DNA of 64,000 nt. It comes from an uncultured Porphyromonadaceae bacterium. Lineage in GTDB: Bacteria > Bacteroidota > Bacteroidia > Bacteroidales > Muribaculaceae. The stretch spans positions 1 to 64,000 of the forward strand of contig UQER01000009.1 in NCBI GenBank assembly GCA_900540205.1. Direction: 5' to 3'. Numbering within the stretch: position 1 is the stretch's first letter; each line of letters starts with the position of its first letter. Below, piece after piece: positions 35,895 to 44,755 of the stretch. Position numbers and translations under genes: made by a program. Under the pieces are notes generated by a model that was not told the origin of the DNA, searched no databases, and worked only from the letters and a program-made list of their open reading frames with translations.

Positions 35895-37271
35895 TCAGTG
35901 CGAGGATGTTGAGGATGATTCGCAGTTCAGGCGGATGCGGGCTTCAAGCTCGATGGTGCGCAGCCAGTCCTTGTAGGTGTTGTTGGCGTTCACCTTTTCA
36001 ACCGAGAGGTCGGCATCCGAATTCCCTTCCCAACGGCGGCACAGATACAGCGAATCGTAGATGCGCCCGATGCGCCATGTGCGGCTGATGTTCAGGCCGA
36101 TTCCGTAATCCTCGCCATAACTTACATTGTGCATCCCGATTTGGCGGAACACGGGGGTATAGAATGCCCTCGGGGCGCCGAGACCGTTGATGCGCAGGGC
36201 GTTGTTGGCTCCGTTCGCGTCGGTCCATTCCTTGTGGTCAATCAGTCCCGGGGGGATGGGATTTCCGTTGAAGTCCACGAGTTCATAGCTCCCTATCACC
36301 ATTGCGCAACGTTCGCGGCGGAAGGTGTCGACGATGCGCTGGAGCACGTCGGCCGATTTGTAGAGGTCGTCGCTGTCGAGTTGCACGGCGAAGCGGCCGC
36401 AGCAGCTATGGTTCACGGCAAGATTCCAGCACCCGCCGATGCCGAGGGTAGTGGATTCAGGTATTACGTGAATTACGCGCGGGTCGGATGCTGCCAGTTC
36501 TGAAAGGATATCTGTGGTTCCGTCGGTGCTGTGATTGTCAACTACGATTACGTTTAAGCTGAACTCAGGCGTCTGGGCCAGGGCGGAGCGCACGGCATCG
36601 GCGATGGTGCGGGCACGGTTGCGTACAGGGATGATTACGGATGCCTCAACCGGAAAGTCCTGCTCGTCAGGGTTGATTGTGGTACGTGAAGCCGGTAGAC
36701 GGGCACCTATGCGTTCAAGAATCAGCGTAAAAGCGCGCTCGAATTCTAACTGCACCTCGCGGTTGCGCGGGTCTACGTAGTCAAACTGCTTCTCGCCGCT
36801 TTTGCGGGCATCGGTCTGCCCAACGGTGTAGAGCGGTTCGGGGATGCGGACTATTGCGCCGGCGTTCCCGCGTGCCATGGCGAACCAGAGCCAGCAGGCA
36901 TACCATGCCGAGAATTTCAGCTCAGACAGTTCCGGGGCGTTCAGGAACGCAAGCAGACGCGGTGCGTCCACAGCAACCACGGCACCGAAGTCGAAATCGT
37001 TGCGCGACGAGCCCCGCTGCATATTGATTGTTGGGTGAGCAGCAACGCGGCCGTCGGCAAGGCGTTCGCGGTAGTCGCTGTAAACAATGGCCGCGCCGGA
37101 GTCGAGCAGCATGCGCAGCATGCGCTTCTGCCCGTCGGGGTCGAATTCAAGCGGTTTCGGGGTGCCGTCGTGGAAATGCAGGAGCACATGTTTTTCCGAT
37201 TTCGGCAGAGCGGCGAGTGAACCGGAAAGCTGGCGGGTGGTGCAGAGGCGCGGTAATTCTATGGTTTGCAT
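35895..37271 (-). CDS. Family-2 glycosyltransferase with a degenerate N-terminal GT-like half
   Basis: 458 aa. Residues ~210-440 form a GT2/GT-A domain: ASVIIPVRNRARTIADAVRSAL, IVVDNHSTDGTTDIL, LGIGGCWNLAV and DXD-type QLDSDDLYKSADV. The N-terminal ~200 residues contain AAIVYSDYRERLADG and FDFGAVVAVDAPRLLAFL, reminiscent of the middle of another GT2 domain without its nucleotide-binding start. So it looks like a two-domain protein with one inactive half. Substrate unknown. 15 bp downstream of the amidase gene. Confidence 0.8.
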   Translation of the reverse strand: MQTIELPRLCTTRQLSGSLAALPKSEKHVLLHFHDGTPKPLEFDPDGQKRMLRMLLDSGAAIVYSDYRERLADGRVAAHPTINMQRGSSRNDFDFGAVVAVDAPRLLAFLNAPELSELKFSAWYACWLWFAMARGNAGAIVRIPEPLYTVGQTDARKSGEKQFDYVDPRNREVQLEFERAFTLILERIGARLPASRTTINPDEQDFPVEASVIIPVRNRARTIADAVRSALAQTPEFSLNVIVVDNHSTDGTTDILSELAASDPRVIHVIPESTTLGIGGCWNLAVNHSCCGRFAVQLDSDDLYKSADVLQRIVDTFRRERCAMVIGSYELVDFNGNPIPPGLIDHKEWTDANGANNALRINGLGAPRAFYTPVFRQIGMHNVSYGEDYGIGLNISRTWRIGRIYDSLYLCRRWEGNSDADLSVEKVNANNTYKDWLRTIELEARIRLNCESSSTSSH

Positions 37272-37286
37272 GGTGTCAGTATGTCG

Positions 37287-40079
37287 TTAAGGAATGAGGA
37301 AATGCAGAATGTCGGCCATTAGGCGGTTGCGCGACTTCTGCGATTCAATTGTCTCGAAGGGGAAACCCATGGCCACGGAGCGGTAGCTCCCTGTGCCTCG
37401 GTTGGTGTTGAAAGCGCGGTCGAACGCCACGCCGGCCGACAGGCCGTTTTCATCGTAGCGCATTATGGTTGATGCGCCTGTGCCGGTGGGGCGGATGGCG
37501 TCGGGCGATTCCACCGCATAGCTTTCAGGCGTGGGTGTTACGGCGAAACTGAACCGCTCCTGCCAGCCGAACGGCTTGAATGGGGAGGGTACCATCGACA
37601 CCTTGCCGTCGACGGTGCCTTTGCCGAGCTGCCAGTCAAAGCCCAGGAGGTTGTTGGCGAAATCGCGGTCAAGCTGGCGGGTGGTCTCGTCGGAGTGCGG
37701 ATTGTCGAGCAGGTCGGTGGCTATGAACGCCCCGCTGACAAACAATGCGCCACCCTGCATGCAATGTGCCTCAAGCCGCTGCTGCAGCTCACGGGGAAAG
37801 CTCTTGAACCGTGTGCCGCGAGAGCCGTTGCCAGGGGCAATCTCTTTCTGCTTGCCGAGGATGAGGTCAACCACCTTGGGTTTGCCTGCCGCTCCGATAG
37901 GATTGAGCGTCGGTTCGGAGGCGAAGGCAGCCACGCTTTCCGATACGAAACCGTAGCCGGCCGCTTTTATCGACAGTCCGTGGAGATAGGCGAAGTCGCG
38001 GGTGTTGCCGGCTGTGATGATTTTTTCAAGATTGCCGCGCGAGGCACCGAATCCCGGGGCCTCGTTGCTGATGTACGACGAGGCGGGGCGGAAGTCGTAC
38101 TGCGAACCGGTGGTGATGATGTCGCATACATCGGGCACGCCGCCATCGGCGTTGTAGTTGAATCCCGAGAACTCTGTGGTGCTGAATGTGTCGGGTGCCG
38201 AGATGCGGGTGAATCCGTTGACGATGTTGACTGCCGTTTTCCCTGCGCCCATGTTGCAGAGTGCGAGCACCTCGGAGGGGAAACTCATGCCGCCGTCGTT
38301 GGTGGCCACGATGCGGAACGAATGGATACGGTTGTCGGTTATGGTGGTTTCATAATGAGGCTCGCTCACCACGGCCACGTCGCGGAACGCTCCGTTGTCG
38401 GTGCGCTGCTGCACTATGTAGTTCTTTGAGAATGCCGACGGTTCAAGAGGGTCCGGTGTTGGTGTCCACGACAGGGCGTAACGTCCCTGCCCCTTGTCGC
38501 GGATAGCGAACGTGGATGGCGGGAGGGGCTGCACCGTGTAGCGTGTGTTGTAGCGGCGCGCAAGGAAACGGAGCGCCCCTTTGTAGACGGCTCGCGCCAC
38601 ATCGAAGCGGAACGCCGGGTCGAGGGCGAACTTCATGTCGTCGAAATTCTGGTGCGAGAGTGTCTCGATAATCATGGCTGGCACTTTGGTTTCGCGTATT
38701 TCGTAGTATTTGCGGTCGCGTACTCCGCGTGAGGTCCAGCCCGGATTATGGAGGGCGCGAACGTCGGCCACCACCTGGTCAATGACGGTCTCCGTGAGGT
38801 CGCGTGCGTCAAGGCGCGTGCGTCCGTCGCCGAGGAGGTTGCCGCTGTCGGTGGAATATATGCCGAGGGTGCCCACCACCGATCCGTCGTCGGTGGTTCC
38901 GGCATCGGTGTGAAATGCCAGCGCCATGTCGACGGGGATGTTCAGCCCGGCGCTGTCGGGAAGCATCGGCGAACCACCGGCAAGATAATTTACCCACAAT
39001 GCGCGGCATTTGTAATCGTCGGTATAGTCGTTTGTCCCGTTACTCTCGGTGTAGACTTTCGGTGGCATGCCGGCCCATTGCAGCCAGTAGCGTGCTCCTT
39101 CGGTGAAGCGGGGGCCGCAGGACACTTCGGCCGGCAGGCTTTCGCGGCCGCAGCTTTTCGGGGCGCGCGCCACATTGCCCATGCCGCCGCCGATTTTCAC
39201 GGCGTCGGCAGAGACCACGCTGTCATCTTCGTCCGAGATGTTCGACAGCGTGACGATGGGGCGCGAGGGCTTGCCTTCTGCGAGGTCGAAATGCCCAAGG
39301 TAAATCCATGTCCCGCCGCCCATCTGCTGGTTCACGGTGATTTCGGTCGAGCCGCCGAGATGGTTCACCGTGTAGCGGGCGTCGGTGGCGCTGTTGGGGT
39401 AGGACCGGTAGGACACATAAACGGCGTAGCGGCCGCGTTGTTTTATGTCGGCTGTCCAGTTGGCGGTTGACTGGCGGTCTGTGTCATCGGAATCCACGGT
39501 TTCCACCGTTTCAGATGTCCCGCTGGTGAAAGGGTTCTCACCGTCGGTTATGGTGCCCCCTTTGTGGGCGAAGCCGCCTCCTTGCGAGGTCTCTTTCCAG
39601 TGGTGACGTCCGTTGGTCATGTAGAAATCTCCGCCTTTCCACCCGTCGGTGTCAATAATCAACTCGTAGGTGGACAGGTCGCGTTCGCGCGGCGACATCA
39701 CATAGGCGCCGGCATTTTCGAGCATCGGAATGAGATAGGGGAGCACGAATCCCTGGGCAAGCAGGTCCTCAACGGTGCCGAACAGCCGGGGGCGCTGCCA
39801 CCGCCATTGGGTCTGCCCCTGGTCATAATATTTTCCGTGGCTCTGCCATACGGCGATAACGCGGTTGTCCAGACCTTTTGTAATGGGGGTTGGACGCTCG
39901 AATGTGATGAATGGATCCGTTTCCTGCAACGGGCCGGAAGCGGTGGGCGTTTTCATCACAACGCGTGTAACCTTTGGACGTTTGCGGTGTTTGCGTTTTC
40001 GGCGCTTCGCATCGGCGTCGAATGCGGTGCATAGCATGACCGCCATAAGTAACAATGCCAATAATTTGTGGAGTTTCAT
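37287..40079 (-). CDS. Large periplasmic N-acetylmuramoyl-L-alanine amidase with golvesin-like and FN3-like modules
   Basis: 930 aa. Signal peptide, then a very basic stretch (KRRKRKHRKRP, about 25-35). The amidase_3-type catalytic domain is split by an insert: VIAVWQSHGKYYD (first zinc His), later MALAFHTDAGTTDDGS (second His) and VPAMIIETLSHQNFDD (catalytic Glu). The insert (about 165-300) is a golvesin/xanthan-lyase C-terminal-like beta domain (GRYAVYVSYRSYPNSATDARYTV). After an FN3-like unit there is a C-terminal ~350-residue domain of unknown role. It is often annotated as xanthan lyase in Bacteroidetes, but the amidase residues argue for peptidoglycan peptide removal. Confidence 0.82.
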   Translation of the reverse strand: MKLHKLLALLLMAVMLCTAFDADAKRRKRKHRKRPKVTRVVMKTPTASGPLQETDPFITFERPTPITKGLDNRVIAVWQSHGKYYDQGQTQWRWQRPRLFGTVEDLLAQGFVLPYLIPMLENAGAYVMSPRERDLSTYELIIDTDGWKGGDFYMTNGRHHWKETSQGGGFAHKGGTITDGENPFTSGTSETVETVDSDDTDRQSTANWTADIKQRGRYAVYVSYRSYPNSATDARYTVNHLGGSTEITVNQQMGGGTWIYLGHFDLAEGKPSRPIVTLSNISDEDDSVVSADAVKIGGGMGNVARAPKSCGRESLPAEVSCGPRFTEGARYWLQWAGMPPKVYTESNGTNDYTDDYKCRALWVNYLAGGSPMLPDSAGLNIPVDMALAFHTDAGTTDDGSVVGTLGIYSTDSGNLLGDGRTRLDARDLTETVIDQVVADVRALHNPGWTSRGVRDRKYYEIRETKVPAMIIETLSHQNFDDMKFALDPAFRFDVARAVYKGALRFLARRYNTRYTVQPLPPSTFAIRDKGQGRYALSWTPTPDPLEPSAFSKNYIVQQRTDNGAFRDVAVVSEPHYETTITDNRIHSFRIVATNDGGMSFPSEVLALCNMGAGKTAVNIVNGFTRISAPDTFSTTEFSGFNYNADGGVPDVCDIITTGSQYDFRPASSYISNEAPGFGASRGNLEKIITAGNTRDFAYLHGLSIKAAGYGFVSESVAAFASEPTLNPIGAAGKPKVVDLILGKQKEIAPGNGSRGTRFKSFPRELQQRLEAHCMQGGALFVSGAFIATDLLDNPHSDETTRQLDRDFANNLLGFDWQLGKGTVDGKVSMVPSPFKPFGWQERFSFAVTPTPESYAVESPDAIRPTGTGASTIMRYDENGLSAGVAFDRAFNTNRGTGSYRSVAMGFPFETIESQKSRNRLMADILHFLIP

Positions 40080-40141
40080 GTCAAAGTAGTAGGTGTGATA
40101 AGAATAATCGTGTTGTAATCAGAGGGGTGTGGCGGCATCCG

Positions 40142-41320
40142 TCAGCGTTGCAGCCAGGTGTAGTTGCGGCGTGAGGCTCTGCCGCAGGTGAGGCTGTAGC
40201 GGAGTGTGCGTATCCAGTGCCAGAGCATGAGCCAGGGGGCTGTGAACGCATTTAGCCGTATTCCCATGGCGTCGGCGGTCTTGCGCCACGACAACCCCAG
40301 AAGCCACCACAATGCAACGGCGAGGAGAAGGAAAATGCATCCGGGCAGAGCGTTGGGAAGGGAGAAAACTATCCCTGTCACCGTGGCGGCGAGCCATAGC
40401 CACAGCATGAACGACGAGAATCCGAAAAGCCGCGACGATCCTTTAGGGAGGAAGCGGGCGGTGAAGCTGTGGCGCAGGCGCATCTCGTTGAGCTCACGTG
40501 AGGGGTTTGAGTAATTCACCTCTACGATGGAATCGCCGGTAAGCACAACCGCGCAGTTGTCGGGCGTGACAATCTGCCGGATGAACAGGTCGTCGTCGCC
40601 GTGGCGCATGGTGAGCGATTTGGAGAACCCTTTGGCTTCGAAGAACAGCTCGCGTTTGTAGCCGATGTTATATCCGGTGCCGCGGTAGGGATGTTCAGAC
40701 AGGGCTGCCGAAAGCCATATGGCTTCGGTCTGCGCCATGTCAAAGCGGTCTGCGGCATGCTTTAGTCCGGTGATGTGTGCAGTTCCGAGCGATACGCCGA
40801 AGCCCTGTGCAAACGGTGTGGCCATCGCCTTTAGCCATGTGGCCGACGGGATGGTGCATTCGGCAGTGGTGAGTACAACGTATGGATGTGATGCGGCCTT
40901 TACGCCGAGCGATATGCCGAGCTTTTTGCGGCTGAGGTTGCGTGCCTTGTCGGGCACGAACGTTATGTGCAGGTTCTTGTGCGTGTTGGCCAGAAGATTG
41001 ACCACATCAGTGGTGTCGCTTGTCGAGCCGTCGTTGATTACGATGACTTCAAATGCCGCAGGATACTCCTGGCCGAGAATCTGCGGGAGGATGCGCGCCA
41101 GGCCGCGTGAATTGTCGCGTGAATGCACTATCACCGATACCGGAGGATAGGCCGAATCTTCGGGCCGGGCCTGGGATTGCGCGCGGTGGCGGGAAATGAG
41201 GTTCAGACGCCCGGCATAGACAGTGAGCAGCCATGCTATGGCCGCCACGGCAACGCCGGCGCATATCCATACGATTGTGAGCAGATTGGAAAATGAGAAA
41301 TAGATGTAGCCTATTGACAT
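40142..41320 (-). CDS. Membrane-bound family-2 glycosyltransferase
   Basis: 392 aa. An N-terminal membrane helix (about 12-34) precedes a GT-A domain (PPVSVIVHSRDNSRGLARILPQIL, FEVIVINDGSTSDTTDVV, later MRHGDDDLFIRQIVTPDN), with two to three membrane helices and a basic tail at the C-terminus. The architecture is that of inner-membrane polyprenyl- or polysaccharide-type glycosyltransferases. It lies 62 bp upstream of the amidase gene on the same strand and may be the first gene of the salvage operon. Acceptor unknown. Confidence 0.82.
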   Translation of the reverse strand: MSIGYIYFSFSNLLTIVWICAGVAVAAIAWLLTVYAGRLNLISRHRAQSQARPEDSAYPPVSVIVHSRDNSRGLARILPQILGQEYPAAFEVIVINDGSTSDTTDVVNLLANTHKNLHITFVPDKARNLSRKKLGISLGVKAASHPYVVLTTAECTIPSATWLKAMATPFAQGFGVSLGTAHITGLKHAADRFDMAQTEAIWLSAALSEHPYRGTGYNIGYKRELFFEAKGFSKSLTMRHGDDDLFIRQIVTPDNCAVVLTGDSIVEVNYSNPSRELNEMRLRHSFTARFLPKGSSRLFGFSSFMLWLWLAATVTGIVFSLPNALPGCIFLLLAVALWWLLGLSWRKTADAMGIRLNAFTAPWLMLWHWIRTLRYSLTCGRASRRNYTWLQR

Positions 41321-41519
41321 TGTGGAACTAGGATGGTCTGTGGTGACTATGCGTAATTACACCTTTAGGCTGACATACATCCATAGCCTGACCGGTAAAT
41401 GTCTGTGCTGACAGCCTGAAGAAGAAATGTAGTGGAGAAAAAGCAGGGATGTACATACAAAATTACGCGTTTCTGTTCTATCTGCCAAGAAAATCTCAGT
41501 AACTTTGTGGCCAAACTCA

Positions 41520-41701
41520 GAAGTCATTTAAACTTTTTCTTAAATGGCTCCATGAGATTTCTTCTTCAAGAATTCGGCCTGTTATTGGCTGCGTTTAACC
41601 TTATTTTCGGTCACGATGCCCGCATCGCTCCCTCAAATTCGGTTAAAATCCGCTCAAAAACAGTCTCAAATTCTTTTCGAAGAAAAAGTTTAAATGACTT
41701 C
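41520..41701. repeat. 182-bp palindromic element with 22-bp terminal inverted repeats
   Basis: Perfect 22-bp inverted repeats lie at 41520-41541 and 41680-41701. Inside are further nested pairs: 41568-41574 with 41669-41675, 41594-41600 with 41641-41647, and the central hairpin CGATGCCCGCATCG at 41614-41627. The right end overlaps the first possible folB start codon. It fills most of the 373-bp gap between the glycosyltransferase and folB. It has the build of a MITE or a large structured RNA, and no target duplication is evident. Confidence 0.75.
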
Positions 41702-42143
41702 ATTGCTCGAAATGACTTTTACCATCGAACTTGAGAAAATGCGCTTTTATGCCCGTCACGGAGTGTTTCCGCAGGAACGAGCAGTGGGAAACTGGTTTGA
41801 GGTTTCGGTAAGCCTGACATATGAGACTGACGCCGAAACGGAGCCGGACGACAATCTTGCCGGCACGATAAATTACGCCCGCGTGGCCGAAATAGTGACG
41901 CATGAGATGTCCATCCCCTCGCAACTGCTCGAGACTGTGGCTCTGCGCATCCGCCGTGCCCTCCTTGATGCATTTGCCGCATCAGCTTCTGCCGTTTCTT
42001 CCGCTTCAGGCGCCTCAACCGCCGTTACTAACGACGCTACCGACGCATCGCCTATAATCACCTCCGGCTCAATACGCGTAGCCAAAATAACCCCGCCCCT
42101 TGGCCTCCCCCTCGCCTCTGCCTCCGCCACCCTCCGGTGGTAA
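41694..42143 (+). CDS. folB: Dihydroneopterin aldolase with Ala/Ser/Thr-rich insertion
   Basis: 149 aa from 41694. The ATG at 41712 (MTFTIELEKMRFYARHGVFPQE) lies outside the repeat element and is a better start, giving 143 aa. It converts dihydroneopterin to 6-hydroxymethyl-dihydropterin in folate synthesis. Family motifs are FYARHGVFPQER, TINYARVAEIV and the C-terminal SIRVAKITPPLGLPL. Between the last helix and that strand it carries ~25 extra residues of low complexity (AASASAVSSASGASTAVTND and on), absent from typical 120-residue FolB. Confidence 0.87.
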   Translation: MTSLLEMTFTIELEKMRFYARHGVFPQERAVGNWFEVSVSLTYETDAETEPDDNLAGTINYARVAEIVTHEMSIPSQLLETVALRIRRALLDAFAASASAVSSASGASTAVTNDATDASPIITSGSIRVAKITPPLGLPLASASATLRW

Positions 42144-42258
42144 ATTGCACTCCACTTTTCTGGACTTGTTCTCATGCTTTCGCTCTCGCAGTGTGAGATT
42201 CCCAATAATTCTCAATAACAATTACGAGGACTATGTCCCAAATCTCGCCGATTTGTAT

Positions 42259-42266
42259 TATATTTG
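42259..42266 (+). promoter_or_regulatory. -7 box in front of the 241-aa secreted protein
   Basis: TATATTTG followed by C, 24 bp upstream of the ATG at 42291. No -33 partner. Confidence 0.45.
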
Positions 42267-42290
42267 CGATATTCACTTAAATAAATTCTT

Positions 42291-43016
42291 ATGAGACATC
42301 TGTGTGCAATTCTTGCAAGTATGCTTGCATTATCACTGGCTTTCGCTGCTTCTGCTAAAGATAAAAAGAAGGATGTAGAAAAAGACGACGATGGCAAGGA
42401 AATTATCGCCAAGGTATGGTTCAAGGATGGAAGTGTCTACAGTGGGCCACTCGTGAAACACTGGCATACGAGACGCCAGAATTTCCTTGACCAGGGACAC
42501 AATTTCCATACGGTCAACCCTGACGGAAGTGACAAATCCATAAAGCATGAAGCTAAGGAAACAGACTCAATCCAGATCATATCAAGCACACATGAAGCCT
42601 TCAAAGCCGGCGATTTCTACATGGCTTACAATGGAGAAGGACGTTATGCCCTCCACAAGATGCTGCTCAGAGCCAATCAGGGTCGCCATGCCGATATGTT
42701 TACGTTGCTGCACTGGGATGTTGGTGGCACCAAGTATCAAATTCAACTTATGAATACATGGTATATGCTTTTCCATGACGATCCTTCAAAAATATATTTA
42801 TTTTATGACGTGGCCTTGCAGCCTGGGCAGCGTAAAACAAAGGTATACCTCAAGAATTTAACTAAATCATTGGAAAAAAACGGAAGGAAAGAACTGGCTG
42901 ATGCCATAACTCAACAATTTTGTCCTGATAAAAAAACTACAAAGGAGAGTGAGGCCAAAATTAAGGAGAACCCATCCATATTACTTGATTTTATCGACGA
43001 GTATTTAAGTAAGTAG
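42291..43016 (+). CDS. Unrecognised secreted protein
   Basis: 241 aa. Signal peptide (MRHLCAILASMLALSLAFAASA), then a strongly charged KDKKKDVEKDDDGKE stretch, and a domain beginning AKVWFKDGSVYSGPLVKHW. Later segments include AGDFYMAYNGEGRYALHKMLL and KYQIQLMNTWYMLFHDDPSKIYLFYDV; the C-terminus is Lys-rich and helical. No family recognised. The 3' half is AT-richer than the surrounding genes. Single gene with its own -7 box. Confidence 0.65.
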   Translation: MRHLCAILASMLALSLAFAASAKDKKKDVEKDDDGKEIIAKVWFKDGSVYSGPLVKHWHTRRQNFLDQGHNFHTVNPDGSDKSIKHEAKETDSIQIISSTHEAFKAGDFYMAYNGEGRYALHKMLLRANQGRHADMFTLLHWDVGGTKYQIQLMNTWYMLFHDDPSKIYLFYDVALQPGQRKTKVYLKNLTKSLEKNGRKELADAITQQFCPDKKTTKESEAKIKENPSILLDFIDEYLSK

Positions 43017-43085
43017 GTGATGAGGATTAGCCGCACCGGGAGTGGAGGTTTTTGAGTGATTTATGATGTAATATTGCATAAAGGT

Positions 43086-43301
43086 ATGATCAGTAATAGA
43101 GTGAAACGGAATGTGTGGCTGGCGCTGGCCGTGATGTCGGTAGGAGTGGTGATCGACAGGGCCATCCGTGTGGCTGAAGGAACCGTGGAATGGTGGAATC
43201 TCGTTTCGGCAATTGTGATAACTGCGTTCTGTGTCAAGTTTTATCTCTGCTGCCGCAGGGAAGTGAAAAACGGCAACCTGTTCGGACGTTCCGGCAAATG
43301 A
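43086..43301 (+). CDS. Small two-helix membrane protein
   Basis: 71 aa from ATG 43086 (the frame is open from 43056). Two hydrophobic segments (VWLALAVMSVGVVIDRAI and WNLVSAIVITAFCVKFYLCC) are separated by a short loop; the tail is basic. No family recognised. Codon usage is compatible with coding, but it is short, so moderate confidence. Confidence 0.5.
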   Translation: MISNRVKRNVWLALAVMSVGVVIDRAIRVAEGTVEWWNLVSAIVITAFCVKFYLCCRREVKNGNLFGRSGK

Positions 43302-43404
43302 TAATTTAAACAATATATTTTAGAGGTATTTTTAAGATATTGGGCGGTTCTGATTGTTAATCATCGCAGACTGAAAGATATCTGCGATATAACGGTGTAT
43401 TTAT

Positions 43405-43935
43405 ATGGAAGAACTCAGGATAGATGTGACATTGCAGACTGCAGAGGAGTTGGCGTTGGCCAATGAGCAGGCGCAACTCGTTTTCAGGTTCAATCACACC
43501 ATGCCGGGTACCGACGAGTACCAGCAATTGATGCACGCCATTTTCCCTGCGATGGGTGAAGGCAGCAGGGTGAGTGCTCCGTTGTCTGGTGTGCGGTTTC
43601 ATAATGTCAGTATAGGGCGCAACGTAATTGTGATGCCCGGATGCCTGATGATGTCGGCCGGTGGAATCACTATAGAGGACGGTGCGATGATAGCCGCCAA
43701 TGTGCAGCTGATAAGCAACAATCATGACCTGTATGAACGTCAGGTGATAACATGCCGCCATGTCCGCATCGGCAAAAATGCATGGATTGGAGCGGGGGCG
43801 ACAATTCTGCCCGGAGTCACTATCGGTGACAATGCCGTGGTAGGAGCGGCCAGTGTGGTGACCAGGGATGTGGCGCCTGACACGATCGTTGCCGGCAATC
43901 CCGCCCGCGTCATAAAACACATCCCACCCCGATAA
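43405..43935 (+). CDS. Hexapeptide-repeat O-acetyltransferase (maltose/galactoside acetyltransferase-like)
   Basis: 176 aa. An N-terminal Maa-like segment (ELALANEQAQLVFRFNHTMPGTDEY) is followed by left-handed beta-helix hexads. They show the family features NNHDLYER, RHVRIGKNAWIGAGATILPGVTIGDNAVVGAASVVTRDV and IVAGNPARVIKHI. It transfers acetyl from acetyl-CoA to a sugar hydroxyl. The acceptor cannot be assigned and no glycan genes are adjacent. Confidence 0.87.
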   Translation: MEELRIDVTLQTAEELALANEQAQLVFRFNHTMPGTDEYQQLMHAIFPAMGEGSRVSAPLSGVRFHNVSIGRNVIVMPGCLMMSAGGITIEDGAMIAANVQLISNNHDLYERQVITCRHVRIGKNAWIGAGATILPGVTIGDNAVVGAASVVTRDVAPDTIVAGNPARVIKHIPPR

Positions 43936-44068
43936 ATACTTTCAGGAGCACGTGGCTTGAATTTTGAGATAAAATAGTCAAATGATTCAATTTATTTTGC
44001 AGATTCTTAAAGAGTAAGTATTTTTGCATTACTTAAAAGCGTCACATGTGACAAGAAATAGTAATAAG

Positions 44069-44640
44069 ATGATTGTAAACCGCCCTATATATCTGCAAAA
44101 ACTGATTGAATCGCGTCATAACCACATGATTAAGGTAATCTTGAATATATTTGCGATGCTTTCCTGGCTGAAAGAGTGTTCCGATATGATGTGAAAGGGA
44201 GAGAGTATTTTGACACACCCTATAAATATTACTTTGTGGATTTAGGACTGAGAAATGCAAGATTGAATTTCAGGCAGTCAGAACCGACCCATGCAATGGA
44301 AAACGTGATTTATAACGAGTTGCGGGTTCGTGGATATAATGTAGACGTAGGAGTTGTGCCGGTGGTGCGGCGTGATTCGGAAGGACGACAGAGCAGAAGC
44401 CAGTTGGAGATTGATTTCGTATGTAATCTCGGAAGCAAAAGATATTATATTCAGTCTGCATACCGTATGGTTGATGAGGCGAAAATTGAGCAAGAGGAAG
44501 CTTCATTGCGCAGGGTGGATGATTCGTTTAAAAAAATCATTATAGTCGGTGCAGATATTCTTGTACGGAGGAGTGACGCCGGCATTACGACAATGGGGAT
44601 TTATGATTTTCTGTTGAATCCGGATTCGTTGGATTTATGA
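44069..44640 (+). pseudogene. Decayed AAA ATPase (AAA_14/DUF4143 family), internal deletion
   Basis: 44069 opens with MIVNRPIYLQKLIESRHNHMIKVI, the usual N-terminus of this ATPase family just before the Walker A loop. It then leaves the family pattern and stops at 44194. In another frame the DUF4143 C-terminus resumes (RYDVKGREYFDTPYKYYFVDLGLRNARLNF) and runs to 44640 (about 150 residues). The P-loop, Walker B and middle, some 200 residues, are missing. The intact parts are conserved enough to suggest recent loss. These ATPases are typically single mobile genes in Bacteroidetes. Confidence 0.8.
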
Positions 44641-44731
44641 GAAATTACAGACAAGATGGTTGTTCGAGTCACGCTTCCAAATAAAACAACTCCCCCGGCT
44701 AAAACAGATTCTCTAATTCGAGAGTTTTCAC

Positions 44732-44739
44732 TAAATTTG
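44732..44739 (+). promoter_or_regulatory. -7 box in front of rpoN
   Basis: TAAATTTG followed by CA, 16 bp before the first ATG (44756) and 40 bp before the second (44780). The short distance favours the second start. Confidence 0.5.
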
Positions 44740-44755
44740 CAATTACTCCGTCGGC

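Noticed and set aside
37287..40079. Xanthan lyase activity for the 930-aa protein
   Set aside because: Only the golvesin/lyase-tail-like beta module is shared; the zinc-binding and catalytic residues are those of an N-acetylmuramoyl-L-alanine amidase.
41432..41734. 100-codon open frame upstream of folB
   Set aside because: It overlaps the palindromic element and the folB start in another frame and shows no family features.
44655..44692. tRNA-like 3' end (GTTCGAGTC followed by ACGCTTCCA)
   Set aside because: The T-stem does not pair and no acceptor, D or anticodon arm precedes it. It could be an attachment-site scar, but nothing else supports this.
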